Below are positions 8,225-19,378 of a stretch of 64,000 nucleotides of DNA, one piece after another; position 1 is the first letter of the stretch; each line of letters opens with the position of its first letter. Below the pieces are notes generated by a model. The model saw only the letters and a list, made by a program, of their open reading frames with translations. It was not told the origin of the DNA and ran no database searches. The stretch comes from Amycolatopsis orientalis DSM 40040 = KCTC 9412 (GTDB lineage Bacteria > Actinomycetota > Actinomycetes > Mycobacteriales > Pseudonocardiaceae): NCBI RefSeq assembly GCF_000478275.1, contig NZ_ASJB01000064.1, positions 310,001 through 374,000 of the forward strand, in the 5' to 3' direction. The position numbers and the translations under genes were made by a program.

Positions 8225-8618
8225 GGTTGGTTATTGAGAGGTAAGGCAAACGTGGCGTGATCGACTCGATGGCGTGAAGGTCCCCTTGCCTACCCTCAAG
8301 GTAGCGAAGGAGGCCTTCACTACTTGGCGACCTACGTGGGACTCCCTCACGAGACCGGGGCCTGTCCGCGAAGGACAGTTTGCGGCGATCCGGCGTCCGG
8401 TTGATGCCTGAATGCACGTTCCTGACCGGGGTCGTGAGTGGCAAAGAGCGTTCTAACGCTCCTTGCCACTCACGACCACCCCGTGAAACCGCACAAACAG
8501 CCCAAGTCGGACACTTGTCTTCAGAAGAGTGTCTCTCGGATCCGCGGCCCGGCTTCCGCCAGCCAGCCGGACGCTCGCCGGAGCACGACATCTTTGCCTT
8601 ACCCCTCAAAATAGAACC
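8225..8618. repeat. MITE-like non-coding repeat, copy 1
   Basis: About 394 bp almost identical in order to 59880-60267. The ends are inverted repeats of about 35 bp: left GGTTGGTTATTGAGAGGTAA..., right, read in reverse, GGTTCTATTTTGAGGGGTAA..., both continuing into GGCAAA and a TGxCGTG motif. Inside are a stem around 8272-8320 and a near-perfect hairpin at 8431-8476. No protein is encoded, so it would need a transposase elsewhere, or be a structured RNA or termination block. Confidence 0.75.
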
Positions 8619-8795
8619 GTCATTACCACTCACGACTCCGCCCGGTGAGTCGAACGCTCAGTGCCCGGATGACCACGTGCCGCTGAGGTCCGGCCGATTC
8701 CGCCGGCCGGACGGCCGCCGAGCACTGCGAATGGCCGCGGGATTGCGGAATTCGGGTGCATGCAAGGGCTCCCGCGTCGGCTACGTTCGTCGGTC

Positions 8796-9227
8796 ATGGT
8801 CGATCGCCGAAGATGCCTGGTCCTGGTCCCCCTGGCGCTGTTCGCCGCCGGCTGCGCGACGGCCGCCCCGACGCCGATCTTCGCCGCGGCGAGTTCGGGG
8901 CCTTCCGCGGGGAGTGCGCCGATGCTGGGGGCGGCGGCCCCGTCCGGGGCACCGTTCGTCGCCGCGGACGGACGGGATCTGCGGGCGTGCGCCGACGGCG
9001 AGTGCGAGGTGCTGGTGCGCAACGGCGATCAGATCCCCAACGACGGCGGCGCGGGGCCGCTCGCGGTCGCGATCCAGGCCGGGAAGGTGGGGCTCGCCCC
9101 GGCGTCGGGCGGGATGGGCGCGGCGGTGTCCGGTCCGGCCGGGATGGCCCACCAGATCAACCGGCAGGTGATCGTCGTCGTCGCGGTACAGGGCAACGAG
9201 GGGATCCTCCGGCTCAGCAAGAAATAG
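8796..9227 (+). CDS. Small secreted lipoprotein, function unknown
   Basis: 143 residues. The N-terminus has basic residues (VDRRRC), a hydrophobic stretch and a lipobox FAAGC ending at about Cys20, so signal peptidase II processing and lipid anchoring are expected. A short Ala/Ser/Pro-rich linker follows. The remaining domain (FVAADGRDLRACADGECEVLV) has a Cys pair and no family I recognise; it may be a beta-rich module. TACGTT at 8782-8787 lies 8 nt before the ATG, consistent with a leaderless mRNA. Confidence 0.75.
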   Translation: MVDRRRCLVLVPLALFAAGCATAAPTPIFAAASSGPSAGSAPMLGAAAPSGAPFVAADGRDLRACADGECEVLVRNGDQIPNDGGAGPLAVAIQAGKVGLAPASGGMGAAVSGPAGMAHQINRQVIVVVAVQGNEGILRLSKK

Positions 9228-9242
9228 CCAGGACACCGCACT

Positions 9243-9260
9243 GTACCTACTAGTATGTAC
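9243..9260. promoter_or_regulatory. Palindromic operator overlapping -10 of DUF4865 gene
   Basis: GTACCTACTAGTATGTAC is an 18-bp palindrome matching at 16 positions. It contains TAGTAT (9251-9256), 7 nt before ATG 9264, so a bound repressor would cover the -10 element of a probably leaderless mRNA. No obvious regulator gene is adjacent. Confidence 0.5.
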
Positions 9261-9263
9261 GGC

Positions 9264-9911
9264 ATGCATGCGATGCAGTACGAGATCACCCTCCCCGCCG
9301 ACTACGACATGGGCGTCATCCGCGACCGCGTCGCCACCCGCGGCCATCTGCTCGACGACTTCGGCGGCCTGGGGCTGAAGGTGTACGGGATCCGGGAGCG
9401 CGGCGTCGACGGCTCGACCCTGAACCAGTACTCCCCCTTCTACCTGTGGCACGACGAGGCCGGGATGAACGCCTTCCTGTTCGGCGGGCCGTTCACCGGC
9501 ATCATCGAGTCGTTCGGGCGTCCCGCGGTGCAGCACTGGACCGTGCTCGGATTCGAGGAGGGTCCCGCGTTCGGCACCGCTCCCGTGGCGGCGGGCAAGC
9601 ACGTCACGACGATCCCCGCCGAGGCCGATCCGGTGGCCTTCCTGGGCGAGGCCCTCGACGGGCTTCGCGAGCACCTGCGGCAGGACGGCGCGCATTCGGG
9701 GGCGCTGGCCGTCGATCCGCGGACCTGGCAGGTGGTGCGCTACAGCCTGTGGCGCGACGAGGCACCGGAGTCGGACGAGGTCCGGTACCGGATCCTCCAC
9801 CTGTCCTCGCCGCGGCTGGACGAGCTGCGGCGAGGACGGCAGTGGGATCAGCCCAGCAGCGCGGCGAGCAGCACCCCGGGGTCGGCCTCGGGCGTCCCGG
9901 CCGGCCACTGA
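9264..9911 (+). CDS. DUF4865 family protein
   Basis: 215 residues from ATG 9264 (ATG 9273 is an alternative). The start MQYEITLPADYDMGVIRDRV and the block QYSPFYLWHDEAGMNAFLFGG are characteristic of DUF4865. These proteins of unknown function are often found with tautomerases or MarR/TetR regulators and look like dimeric alpha/beta-barrel (monooxygenase-like) modules. The last 64 nt overlap the convergent SWIM gene, so the C-terminal tail is of low complexity. Confidence 0.8.
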   Translation: MHAMQYEITLPADYDMGVIRDRVATRGHLLDDFGGLGLKVYGIRERGVDGSTLNQYSPFYLWHDEAGMNAFLFGGPFTGIIESFGRPAVQHWTVLGFEEGPAFGTAPVAAGKHVTTIPAEADPVAFLGEALDGLREHLRQDGAHSGALAVDPRTWQVVRYSLWRDEAPESDEVRYRILHLSSPRLDELRRGRQWDQPSSAASSTPGSASGVPAGH

Positions 9912-11004
9912 TCCCGGTACGGGTACCAGAGGCCGTCCTTGCCCAGCCGTATCTCCACGCCCGTCCCGCGGACGGCGCAGTGGTTGCGTTCGACGTCCAG
10001 GCCCTGGCCGGGATCGTCCACCACCTCGGCGAAGGCCGCCCTTGCGCGGCCGATCGCCTGGGGCGGCGGGGTCCAGGTGGTTTCCAGGACGTCGAGACCG
10101 GCACGCCCGCCGTGTCGCCAGGCGAGCACGGCGCGGTCGAAGTCGTCACCACCCTCGGGTGGGCGCAGCCGTCCGGCGCTCTCCGGCCGGGTGGCGGCGA
10201 GGCGGACGGCGTCCTGTCTGCGGGTGAGCTTCGGCTGTGACGCCAGCAGCGCACCGGCCATCTGGGCGGCGTTGGCCACCAGCAGGGCGAAGGTCTCCGC
10301 GGGGATGCCGGGTGCGGCGGGCACCGTCGGACCTGCGGACGGCACGAACTCGGCGACGTCGGGCAGCGGACCCGGTTCGTCGGCGTAGGCCCGCTCCGGT
10401 GAGGTGTCGTCGTCCCCTGTCCGCACGAACCGGGGCGCGTTGCGCCGCTGCAACTCGTCGAGGAGTTCCCGCTCCCCCTTGCCCCGCATCAGCAACAGCA
10501 CGAAGGGATCGGCGTCGAGCAGCCACGAGGCCTGGAACGACAGCGCCGCCGCGTGACGGCACGGCAGTTCCCAGCCGGGGCAGTCGCAGTCCGGGTCGAG
10601 GTCCCCGATCCCGGGCAGCAGGTGCACCCCGGCGTCGTCCGCGGCCTCGACGAGGTCGTGTGGCATGTCCCGGTCCAGCAGCGCTGCGAGGTGCCCGGCC
10701 CGCGAGGCGACGCGATCGAGGAAGTGCTCCCATTCGGACTCGGTCAGCTCCGCGAGCCGGACCTCGGTGCGGTACTGGCCTTCCTGGTCGTCGACCACGG
10801 CGGCGATCCGGCCGGGGCTGACCGTGATCGGCCCGACCCGGCCGGCCGCGGCGTACTTGCGGCCCTGTTTGAGCTGCCGCAGGTCCAGCGCGGTGTCCTC
10901 CATCGCGCTGATCCACGCGCGGCCCCACCACGAGCGGGCGAACTGGCCGCGGCCACCTTGGGCGCCGAAGGCGGGGAAGCCGCGGACGCGGTCGTCGGGC
11001 GTGC

Positions 11005-11008
<4 letters not shown>
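9848..11008 (-). CDS. SWIM zinc-finger protein
   Basis: 386 residues. The SWIM motif CxCxnCxH appears as DCDCPGW-ELPCRHAAAL at about residues 170-186. The N-terminal region FARSWWGRAWISAMED and the block GRKYAAAGRVGPITVSPG are conserved in actinobacterial SWIM proteins. SWIM domains bind nucleic acid or protein. The ATG overlaps the stop codon of the SNF2 helicase gene (ATGA), so the two are made together; such pairs are widespread in actinobacteria with unknown cellular role, presumably chromatin or repair. Confidence 0.85.
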
Positions 11009-13722
<2,714 letters not shown>

Positions 13723-13735
13723 TCAACCCCAATCT

Positions 13736-13783
13736 CTGTACGGTGTACAGTTCAGGATAACACAAACTCTGTACAGCGTAGAG
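13736..13783. promoter_or_regulatory. Twin TetR operators between SNF2 and TetR genes
   Basis: CTGTACGGTGTACAG (13736-13750) is a perfect 6-3-6 palindrome. CTGTACAGCGTAGAG (13769-13783) repeats it with one change. Centres are 33 bp apart, close to three helical turns, in the 70-bp divergent promoter region. Confidence 0.65.
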
Positions 13784-13792
13784 AGAACAAGG

Positions 13793-14587
13793 ATGACGTA
13801 CGCGGACTACACCGGCACGGGCGATCCACGGCGGACCATCGAACTGCTCTGGGGCGTGCGGGACAAACCCCGGCGTGGCCCCAAGCCGAAGCTGACCGTC
13901 GAGGAGATCGTCACCGCGGCGATCGACCTCGCCGACTCCGAGGGGATCGCCGCGCTGTCGGTCCGGCGGGGCGCGGAACGGCTCGGCGTCTCCCCCATGT
14001 CCCTCTACACCTACATCCCCAGCCGCGCCGAGCTGCTCGACCTGATGATGGACCGGGTGCACGGCGAGCTGACCGATCCGCCGGCGAGCCACGACTGGCG
14101 GGTCACGATGACGATCCTCGCCGAAGACGCCTGGGAGATGTACCACCGGCATCCGTGGATGCTCCAGCTCATCACCAGCCGTCTCCCCCTCGGCCCCAAC
14201 ACCTTCGCCAAGCACGAACGCGAGCTGGGCGCCATCGACGCGATCGGGCTCACCGACCTGGAGATGGACGCCGTGGTCGCGATGGTCAACGGATACGTCC
14301 AGGGCATCGCGCGGGGGTCGGTCGAGTCGGCGAGTCTCGTGCGCCGCTCCGGGATGACGGACATGGAGTGGTGGACCGCCAGCGCCCCCGTGCTCGCGGA
14401 GATCCCGGAAGCCGACGCGGGCCTGTTCCCGCTGGCGGCGCGGATCGGCCAGGCGGCCGGGGAGGCACACGGTGCGGCGAGCGCGCCGCTGCACACCTTC
14501 CGGTTCGGCCTGGCACGGATCCTGGACGGCGTGGAGCAACTGGTGAACGGGGCCGCACGCGGGGCGGAGCGGGAACTGCCCTCCTGA
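13793..14587 (+). CDS. TetR/AcrR family regulator
   Basis: 264 residues, longer than average owing to an N-terminal extension (GVRDKPRRGPKPK). HTH: IVTAAIDLADSEGIAALSVRRGAERLGVSPMSLYTYIPSR, of the type with a TetR_C (tetracycline-repressor-like) C-terminal domain. Twin palindromes sit directly upstream in the promoter shared with the SNF2 helicase, so it probably represses itself and possibly the helicase/SWIM operon. Confidence 0.87.
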   Translation: MTYADYTGTGDPRRTIELLWGVRDKPRRGPKPKLTVEEIVTAAIDLADSEGIAALSVRRGAERLGVSPMSLYTYIPSRAELLDLMMDRVHGELTDPPASHDWRVTMTILAEDAWEMYHRHPWMLQLITSRLPLGPNTFAKHERELGAIDAIGLTDLEMDAVVAMVNGYVQGIARGSVESASLVRRSGMTDMEWWTASAPVLAEIPEADAGLFPLAARIGQAAGEAHGAASAPLHTFRFGLARILDGVEQLVNGAARGAERELPS

Positions 14588-14593
14588 GCCAGG

Positions 14594-14848
14594 TCACCTG
14601 CCGCGTCGTCGCAATGAGCGGTAGAGCAGCCACAACGCCAGCGCGACCGGGGTCAGGACCGCCGTGAACAGGATCCCCGCGAACATCCCGTAGCCGTGCG
14701 GATCGGAGGACAAGCCGGTCGCGCTGAGCACCGCGCGGCCGGCGAGCAGCACGATCACCGCGGCGACGCAGGCGAACGCGCCGAGCACGACGCGTCGGAA
14801 CACCGTCCTCGAGGTGCTCGTGCGGCCGGTGTCGTCCGGCATGTCCAT
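14594..14848 (-). CDS. Small two-TM membrane protein
   Basis: 84 residues from ATG 14848. Hydrophilic N-terminus, then two predicted transmembrane helices (VVLGAFACVAAVIVLLAG and MFAGILFTAVLTPVALALWLL), and a basic C-terminus RSLRRRGR that should be cytoplasmic. No family recognised. It follows the lipoprotein gene of the ESX-like cassette by 23 nt and may be part of that transcript. Confidence 0.65.
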   Translation of the reverse strand: MDMPDDTGRTSTSRTVFRRVVLGAFACVAAVIVLLAGRAVLSATGLSSDPHGYGMFAGILFTAVLTPVALALWLLYRSLRRRGR

Positions 14849-14871
14849 ATGCGGCTCCGCTGGTGGCAACG

Positions 14872-15417
14872 TCACTCCGGGTCGGGAGTGCAGACGGTCA
14901 GGAACGACTTCCGGTTCTCGCGCTGGACGCCGGCCGCGTCCAGCCAGCCGCTCCGGCCGAACAGGTAGCTCCCGGCCGGATGCCGGGCCGACTCGCGCAG
15001 CACCTGGGTGACGTCGGCCTTGGCACCGTACGCTTTCGGGCCGTCGACGGCGATGCTGACCGAGCCTGCCTTGGTCCAGTCGTACTCCGCGGGCAGCGGG
15101 GTCCGGACCTGGAGGCCACTGGTGTCCACAGAGGATTCGCCGGAGGTTGTCAGCAGGTCCAGGCGCTCGACCCGCACCCCCGGCCGCGGCGCGGTCCACA
15201 TCTGCTCCGTGCTCTCCTTGGCGCCGGAATCGAACGTCAGCCTCAGGCCGGTGACGCCCTCGCACGGAGTGCCCGTCCACAGTTTCAGGACGCCGTCGTC
15301 GACGCGGAACCCGGCCTCCGGCGGCAGCGACGGCGCGAACTGCGCCCTGGTGTCACACGCCCCCGTCACCGCCGCCACGAGCACGGCGGCGCAGACGACC
15401 CTTCTAGTAGCCGCCAT
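14872..15417 (-). CDS. Putative lipoprotein
   Basis: 181 residues from ATG 15417. Signal: basic AATRR, hydrophobic VVCAAVLVAAV, and lipobox VTGAC. The mature part has a further Cys pair (TPCEG and LTVCTPDPE), likely a disulfide, and no recognised domain. It overlaps the zincin-like ESX effector gene by 14 nt, so the two are probably functionally linked, for example as a surface partner or an immunity-type protein. That link is inferred from position only. Confidence 0.7.
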   Translation of the reverse strand: MAATRRVVCAAVLVAAVTGACDTRAQFAPSLPPEAGFRVDDGVLKLWTGTPCEGVTGLRLTFDSGAKESTEQMWTAPRPGVRVERLDLLTTSGESSVDTSGLQVRTPLPAEYDWTKAGSVSIAVDGPKAYGAKADVTQVLRESARHPAGSYLFGRSGWLDAAGVQRENRKSFLTVCTPDPE

Positions 15418-16801
15418 CGGACAGTCCCGCGTCTTCCTCGGTTTCGTTGCCGCCGGTGACCTGCTCCCACGCGTAGGAGGCGAGGAAGCCCGTGTAGCCC
15501 TCGCGGCCCCATTGCTGGGAATGGCGCTCTTCGTGGTGCAGCAGCCGGTCCATGTCGAGCGACCCCTGGGAGGCACCGTTGTCGCCCTCGTACCAGGCGT
15601 GGCCCGACTTCGCGACCTCGCGAAGCTGCTGCGCCGGATCCTTCGGATCGTCGATGTTCAGCATGAACGTGTCGCCCCAGGTGGTTCCGCCGCGCTGGCT
15701 GAACTGGTCCTGGACGAGGTTTCCGCCGAGCCCCATCATCATGCCGTTCGGGGTGGTCACCAGCCGCCCGCCGTTGCCGTGCACGAAACCCACGTCGTCG
15801 TCGTAGCTCCAGGAGTTCTCCCGCTGCCGGTCGGTGATCCGCCGCAGTTCCTCGGATCCGTACGGCGTCGGCGCGAAGTCGGTCTTCTCGCCTTCGGTGC
15901 CGTAGTCGGTGCCCGCGTTCAGGACGTAGGTCATCCGCACCGCCTTGGCGGCGTCGTCCCCGCTGATGTCGGTCGGCATCAGGAAGTACGACTTGTAGGT
16001 CCCGTCGCCGTCCTTGTCCTCGCGGATCTCTTCCATGCCGTCGAGGACCTTGAAGTCCTCCGGCGTGATGTCGTGTTCGTCGGCGATCTTCTTGATGGTG
16101 TCGATCGAGACGCCCCGGCGTACGGCGTTCTCCAGCCATTGCCGGTAGTGGCCGGACGCGGGTGGTCCGTTCAGCAGACCCGCGTCGCGCAGGGCCTGTT
16201 CCATCTCGACCACTTGGGCGTCGATCTCCCCGCCCTTCCTGGCACCGGCCAGGGTGGTCGCTCCGTGGTCGCTGATCTCGCCGTCCCGCGCCAGCCGCAT
16301 CACCCGGGCGAGAGTGGCGTCGATGGCGTTCGCCGCTGCGAGGATCGCCTTGGTTTCCTGTGCCAGCTGCTTCCTGATGGTTTCGCGGTGCCGCCGGGAC
16401 TCGGCGTACTCCTCGGCCTCGAACCGGGACTTCGGCGGAGGATCGGCGGGCTTGTCGTCCACGATCGCGCCGTCGGCGGCGATGCGGAACTGGTAGGTGC
16501 CGGCGAGGGAGTCGTTGTTGGCGACCCTGGTCTTCAGTGCGGACACATCGTCCGACGCGTTCTGCAGGGCGCTTTCGACGGCGGAGAGTTCCGCGATCAG
16601 GGTCTCGGCGTCGTTCCGCGTCTCGCCCAGCGAATCGCGGGCGCGCTCGCCCGCCGGGCCGTGCCAGTCGGGCAGTTTCCTGGCGTCGTCGAGTTCGTCC
16701 TGCAGCCCGAGGAGTTTGTCCCGCCGTCCACCCAGGTTGGTGGCCGTCGCGTCGAGCGCTTCGGCGTCCCATGTGCGGACGTCGTCGTAGCCGACCGTCA
16801 T
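15404..16801 (-). CDS. ESX/WXG-type large protein with zincin-like C-terminus
   Basis: 465 residues. Residues 1-110 form the helical ESX/LXG-like hairpin (DWHGPAGERARDSL). The middle carries EF-hand-like DKDGDGTYKSYF and a segment with VLNAGTDYGTEG. Near the C-terminus LLHHEERHSQQWGREGY has the HExxxH-like arrangement (HHEERHSQQW) seen in zincin-like domains of polymorphic toxins. It is probably exported by type VII secretion and cleaves or binds a target. Its ATG overlaps the small WXG gene stop (ATGA). Confidence 0.72.
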   Translation of the reverse strand: MTVGYDDVRTWDAEALDATATNLGGRRDKLLGLQDELDDARKLPDWHGPAGERARDSLGETRNDAETLIAELSAVESALQNASDDVSALKTRVANNDSLAGTYQFRIAADGAIVDDKPADPPPKSRFEAEEYAESRRHRETIRKQLAQETKAILAAANAIDATLARVMRLARDGEISDHGATTLAGARKGGEIDAQVVEMEQALRDAGLLNGPPASGHYRQWLENAVRRGVSIDTIKKIADEHDITPEDFKVLDGMEEIREDKDGDGTYKSYFLMPTDISGDDAAKAVRMTYVLNAGTDYGTEGEKTDFAPTPYGSEELRRITDRQRENSWSYDDDVGFVHGNGGRLVTTPNGMMMGLGGNLVQDQFSQRGGTTWGDTFMLNIDDPKDPAQQLREVAKSGHAWYEGDNGASQGSLDMDRLLHHEERHSQQWGREGYTGFLASYAWEQVTGGNETEEDAGLSDGGY

Positions 16802-17085
16802 CCTCCGAACGCCTCCTCCGCGGACTTCTCGCTTTCGGAATAGGCCTTCGCGGCCGTCGTGATCGATTCGCCCCAGCGGTCGATCTCGCCGGCCCACCCC
16901 TTGGCGCGCTCGGTGAACGTCGAGGCCAGCGTCGGCGCGCTCTTCGCGGCCTCGCCACCGGGCAACGCCGTCGCGATCGCGTCCAGGCCTGCGCCCGGTT
17001 CCACGGCTCTGGCCTGGTCCGCCGCGGACCCCGCCGCCTTGGCCGCGTTCCGCAGCTGACCGATCTCGACCTCGTACCCGCTCAC
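16798..17085 (-). CDS. WXG100-like ESX protein
   Basis: 95 residues from GTG 17085; predicted all-helical. ERAKGWAGEIDRWGE sits at the turn position where WXG proteins carry their Trp motif, and the C-terminus KAYSESEKSAEEAFGG has a Y-x-x-x-[ED]-like element used by type VII secretion. It is the first gene of a coupled series with the large zincin-like protein, so it is probably its secretion partner or chaperone. No ESX machinery gene lies in this window. Confidence 0.75.
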   Translation of the reverse strand: MSGYEVEIGQLRNAAKAAGSAADQARAVEPGAGLDAIATALPGGEAAKSAPTLASTFTERAKGWAGEIDRWGESITTAAKAYSESEKSAEEAFGG

Positions 17086-17123
17086 AGCCTCAGACCCCCA
17101 ACCCTGGATAGGTCAGCGGGACT

Positions 17124-18161
17124 CTACGGGAGCTCGGGAGTCTCCACAGGCGATTCGGGCGAAGGGGTGGTCGCTTCCTCGACGACCGGAGTACGGGCGA
17201 GTTCGGCCAGCTGACGGACGACGTCGTCATACCGTGCCTGGTCGGCGGCGGCGCGGGCCTGTGCCCGCTCCAGTTCCTCGGCCAGCGCGGTCGCCCGGGC
17301 TTCGGCGAGGCTGCGGGCGGTGTGCTCCCGCGCCAGCTCGGCGCGGACACGGTCCAGATCGCCCCGTAGCGCCGTGGATTCCGCCCGTGCCGCGGCACAG
17401 TCCTTTTCGGACACCGTCGCCCTGGCCTTCGCCTCGTCGAGCCGGTCCAGCAAGGCTTCGAGTTCGGCCACCGCCCGCGCCAGCGCGGTGTCCCGCTCAC
17501 CAAGCTCCGTGGTCAGCCGCGTCTTCTCCGTCCGCACGGCCGCGAAATCCTCGCGCAGCGTCCGGAGGTCGGAGACCAGCGCGTCACGGGCGCGTTCCGC
17601 GGCGACCGTCGCGGCTTCGGCGGCGCCCCGGGCCCGTTCGTGCGCCGCGATCTCGGTCCACGAACGCTGGCGGGTCTCCTCCGCGTCCTTCAAGGCCTGC
17701 TCGGCGGTGCGTTCGGCCTTGGCCTTGGCCATCCTGTCGTCGCGGGACGCGGCCAGCGCCGTCGCGCGCGCCGTGTCGGCCTTCGCCGCCGCCTGCTGGG
17801 CCTCCTCGGCCTCCCGCCGCGCCGTGGCCGCCTCGGTCTCGGCTTCGGTGACCCGGCCCAAGGCCGCCCCTGCCGCGTCGTCGAACCGCGCGCGCATCGC
17901 GTCGAGCGATTCCACCAGTGACGCCGCCGCCGGGGTGAACTCGTCGGCGATCCGGCGGACCTCCAGCAGCGGATCGGCCACGCTCGCCACCGCGGCGGCC
18001 CGGCGGGCGCGCGACGCCGCGTCGGCGTGCGTCTTACTGCAGTAGGCCGAAGGCCGTCCGCCCTTGCGTTTCCCGTCGGCGTCCACCGCGGGCGGTGGCA
18101 AAGGATTCTCGCAGCCTTCCAGCGCGCACAGCCGGACCTCGTCGGCGTCCGTATCGATCAC
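17124..18161 (-). CDS. Zinc-knuckle plus coiled-coil protein
   Basis: 345 residues from GTG 18161. Residues 8-50 hold a Cys/His cluster (CALEGCENP ... YCSKTHADAASRARR) resembling a small zinc ribbon. From about 75 to 320 the sequence is an almost uninterrupted Ala/Glu/Arg-rich coiled coil, reminiscent of KfrA-type DNA-binding filament proteins. The tail is acidic and Pro/Thr rich. It may organise DNA or form a filament; no enzymatic motif. Its start lies 84 nt from a divergent glycosyltransferase gene. Confidence 0.75.
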   Translation of the reverse strand: MIDTDADEVRLCALEGCENPLPPPAVDADGKRKGGRPSAYCSKTHADAASRARRAAAVASVADPLLEVRRIADEFTPAAASLVESLDAMRARFDDAAGAALGRVTEAETEAATARREAEEAQQAAAKADTARATALAASRDDRMAKAKAERTAEQALKDAEETRQRSWTEIAAHERARGAAEAATVAAERARDALVSDLRTLREDFAAVRTEKTRLTTELGERDTALARAVAELEALLDRLDEAKARATVSEKDCAAARAESTALRGDLDRVRAELAREHTARSLAEARATALAEELERAQARAAADQARYDDVVRQLAELARTPVVEEATTPSPESPVETPELP

Positions 18162-18244
18162 CGCCGCAGGGTAGCGCTGACCGGTGGGGTGAGAAGCGGG
18201 GCAACGCCGGGAAAACCGGCGGTCCCGCCGATAGGGTCGTCCGA

Positions 18245-19378
18245 GTGCGTGTCCTGTTCACCTTCGCCGGCGGCAACGGCCACTTCCGGCCGCTCGTCCC
18301 GATCGCCCGTGCGCTCGCCGACGCGGGGCACACGATCGCGTTCACCGGCGAGCCGCTGATGGTTCCCGTCGTCGAGGCGGCCGGCTTCACGGTGTTCCCG
18401 TCGGGCCCGAATCTCGGCAGCGACGGAGAACGCCGCCCGTTGCTCCCCGTCGACAGGGACCGCGAGGACGCCGATCTGCGCGACGGTTTCGTCCGCCGTA
18501 CCGCTCCCCTGCGCGCGGAGGACGTCCTGGCGCTCTGCGACACCTGGGCGCCGGACCTCCTCGTCTGCGACGAAGCGGACCTCGGTCCGATGATCACCGC
18601 GGAAAAGCTCGGCCTCCCCCACGCGACCGTCCTGGTCACCGCCGCGGGCGCCCTCATCCGCCCCGACCTCGTGGACGACGCGCTCAACGACGTCCGCGCC
18701 GCCCACGGGCTTCCCCCGCAACGGAATCTGGAGACGGCCCACCGCCATCTCGTGCTCTCGCCCTTCCCCGCGAGCTTCCGCGATCCCCGGTTCCCGCTGC
18801 CGCCGACCACGCGGCCCTTCCACGTACCCGTTCCCGGACGCGGCCCCGTGCCGGACTGGCACGTCGAGGGCCGCCCCGGGCTTTACTTCACCCTCGGTAC
18901 GATCTTCAACACCGAGTCCGGCGATCTGTTCGCGCGGGTGCTGGCCGGTCTGCGGGAGGTCGACGCGACCTGTGTGGTGACTGTCGGGAACCTCATCGAT
19001 CCCGCGGAGTTCAGCCGTCAGCCCGAGCACATCCACCTCGCGAAGTACCTCCCGCAGGACGACGTCCTTCCGTACTGCGACGCGGTCCTCAATCACGGCG
19101 GCTCGGGCAGCCTCCTGGGCGCGATCACCCACGGTCTGCCGATGGTGCTGCTGCCGATGGGCGCCGACCAGCCCCACAACGGCGATCGTGCCGTCGCACT
19201 CGGGCTCGGAAGGGTCCTCGACGTCATCGAAGCGACCCCGGAGGACATCCGTGACGCGGTGTCCTCGGTGCTGCGGGAACCGTCCTACCGGGAGGCGGCC
19301 GGGCGGCTGCGGGACGAGGTCACCGCGTATCCGCCGCCGGAGGAGACCGTTCCGTTGCTGGAAGGGCTGCTCCGGTGA
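18245..19378 (+). CDS. MGT/UGT-type glycosyltransferase (GT1)
   Basis: 377 residues. The N-terminal Rossmann start VLFTFAGGNGHFRPLVPIARAL and the C-terminal nucleotide-sugar signature DAVLNHGGSGSLLGAITHGLPMVLLPMGADQPHNGDR define a GT-B macrolide-type glycosyltransferase. These enzymes decorate small molecules; an acceptor cannot be assigned since no biosynthetic cluster adjoins. TAGGGT at 18232-18237 lies 7 nt before GTG 18245, so the message may be leaderless. It overlaps the next sigma-factor gene by 4 nt. Confidence 0.87.
   Translation: MRVLFTFAGGNGHFRPLVPIARALADAGHTIAFTGEPLMVPVVEAAGFTVFPSGPNLGSDGERRPLLPVDRDREDADLRDGFVRRTAPLRAEDVLALCDTWAPDLLVCDEADLGPMITAEKLGLPHATVLVTAAGALIRPDLVDDALNDVRAAHGLPPQRNLETAHRHLVLSPFPASFRDPRFPLPPTTRPFHVPVPGRGPVPDWHVEGRPGLYFTLGTIFNTESGDLFARVLAGLREVDATCVVTVGNLIDPAEFSRQPEHIHLAKYLPQDDVLPYCDAVLNHGGSGSLLGAITHGLPMVLLPMGADQPHNGDRAVALGLGRVLDVIEATPEDIRDAVSSVLREPSYREAAGRLRDEVTAYPPPEETVPLLEGLLR

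Noticed and set aside
8225..8618. CRISPR array or tRNA cluster as explanation of repeated stems
   Set aside because: No regular spacing of identical repeats with spacers and no cloverleaf or TTCGA arm; the copy structure fits a dispersed element.
8380..9171. A 263-codon frame across the first MITE-like copy
   Set aside because: Low-complexity sequence overlapping a non-coding repeat and a real lipoprotein gene in another frame.
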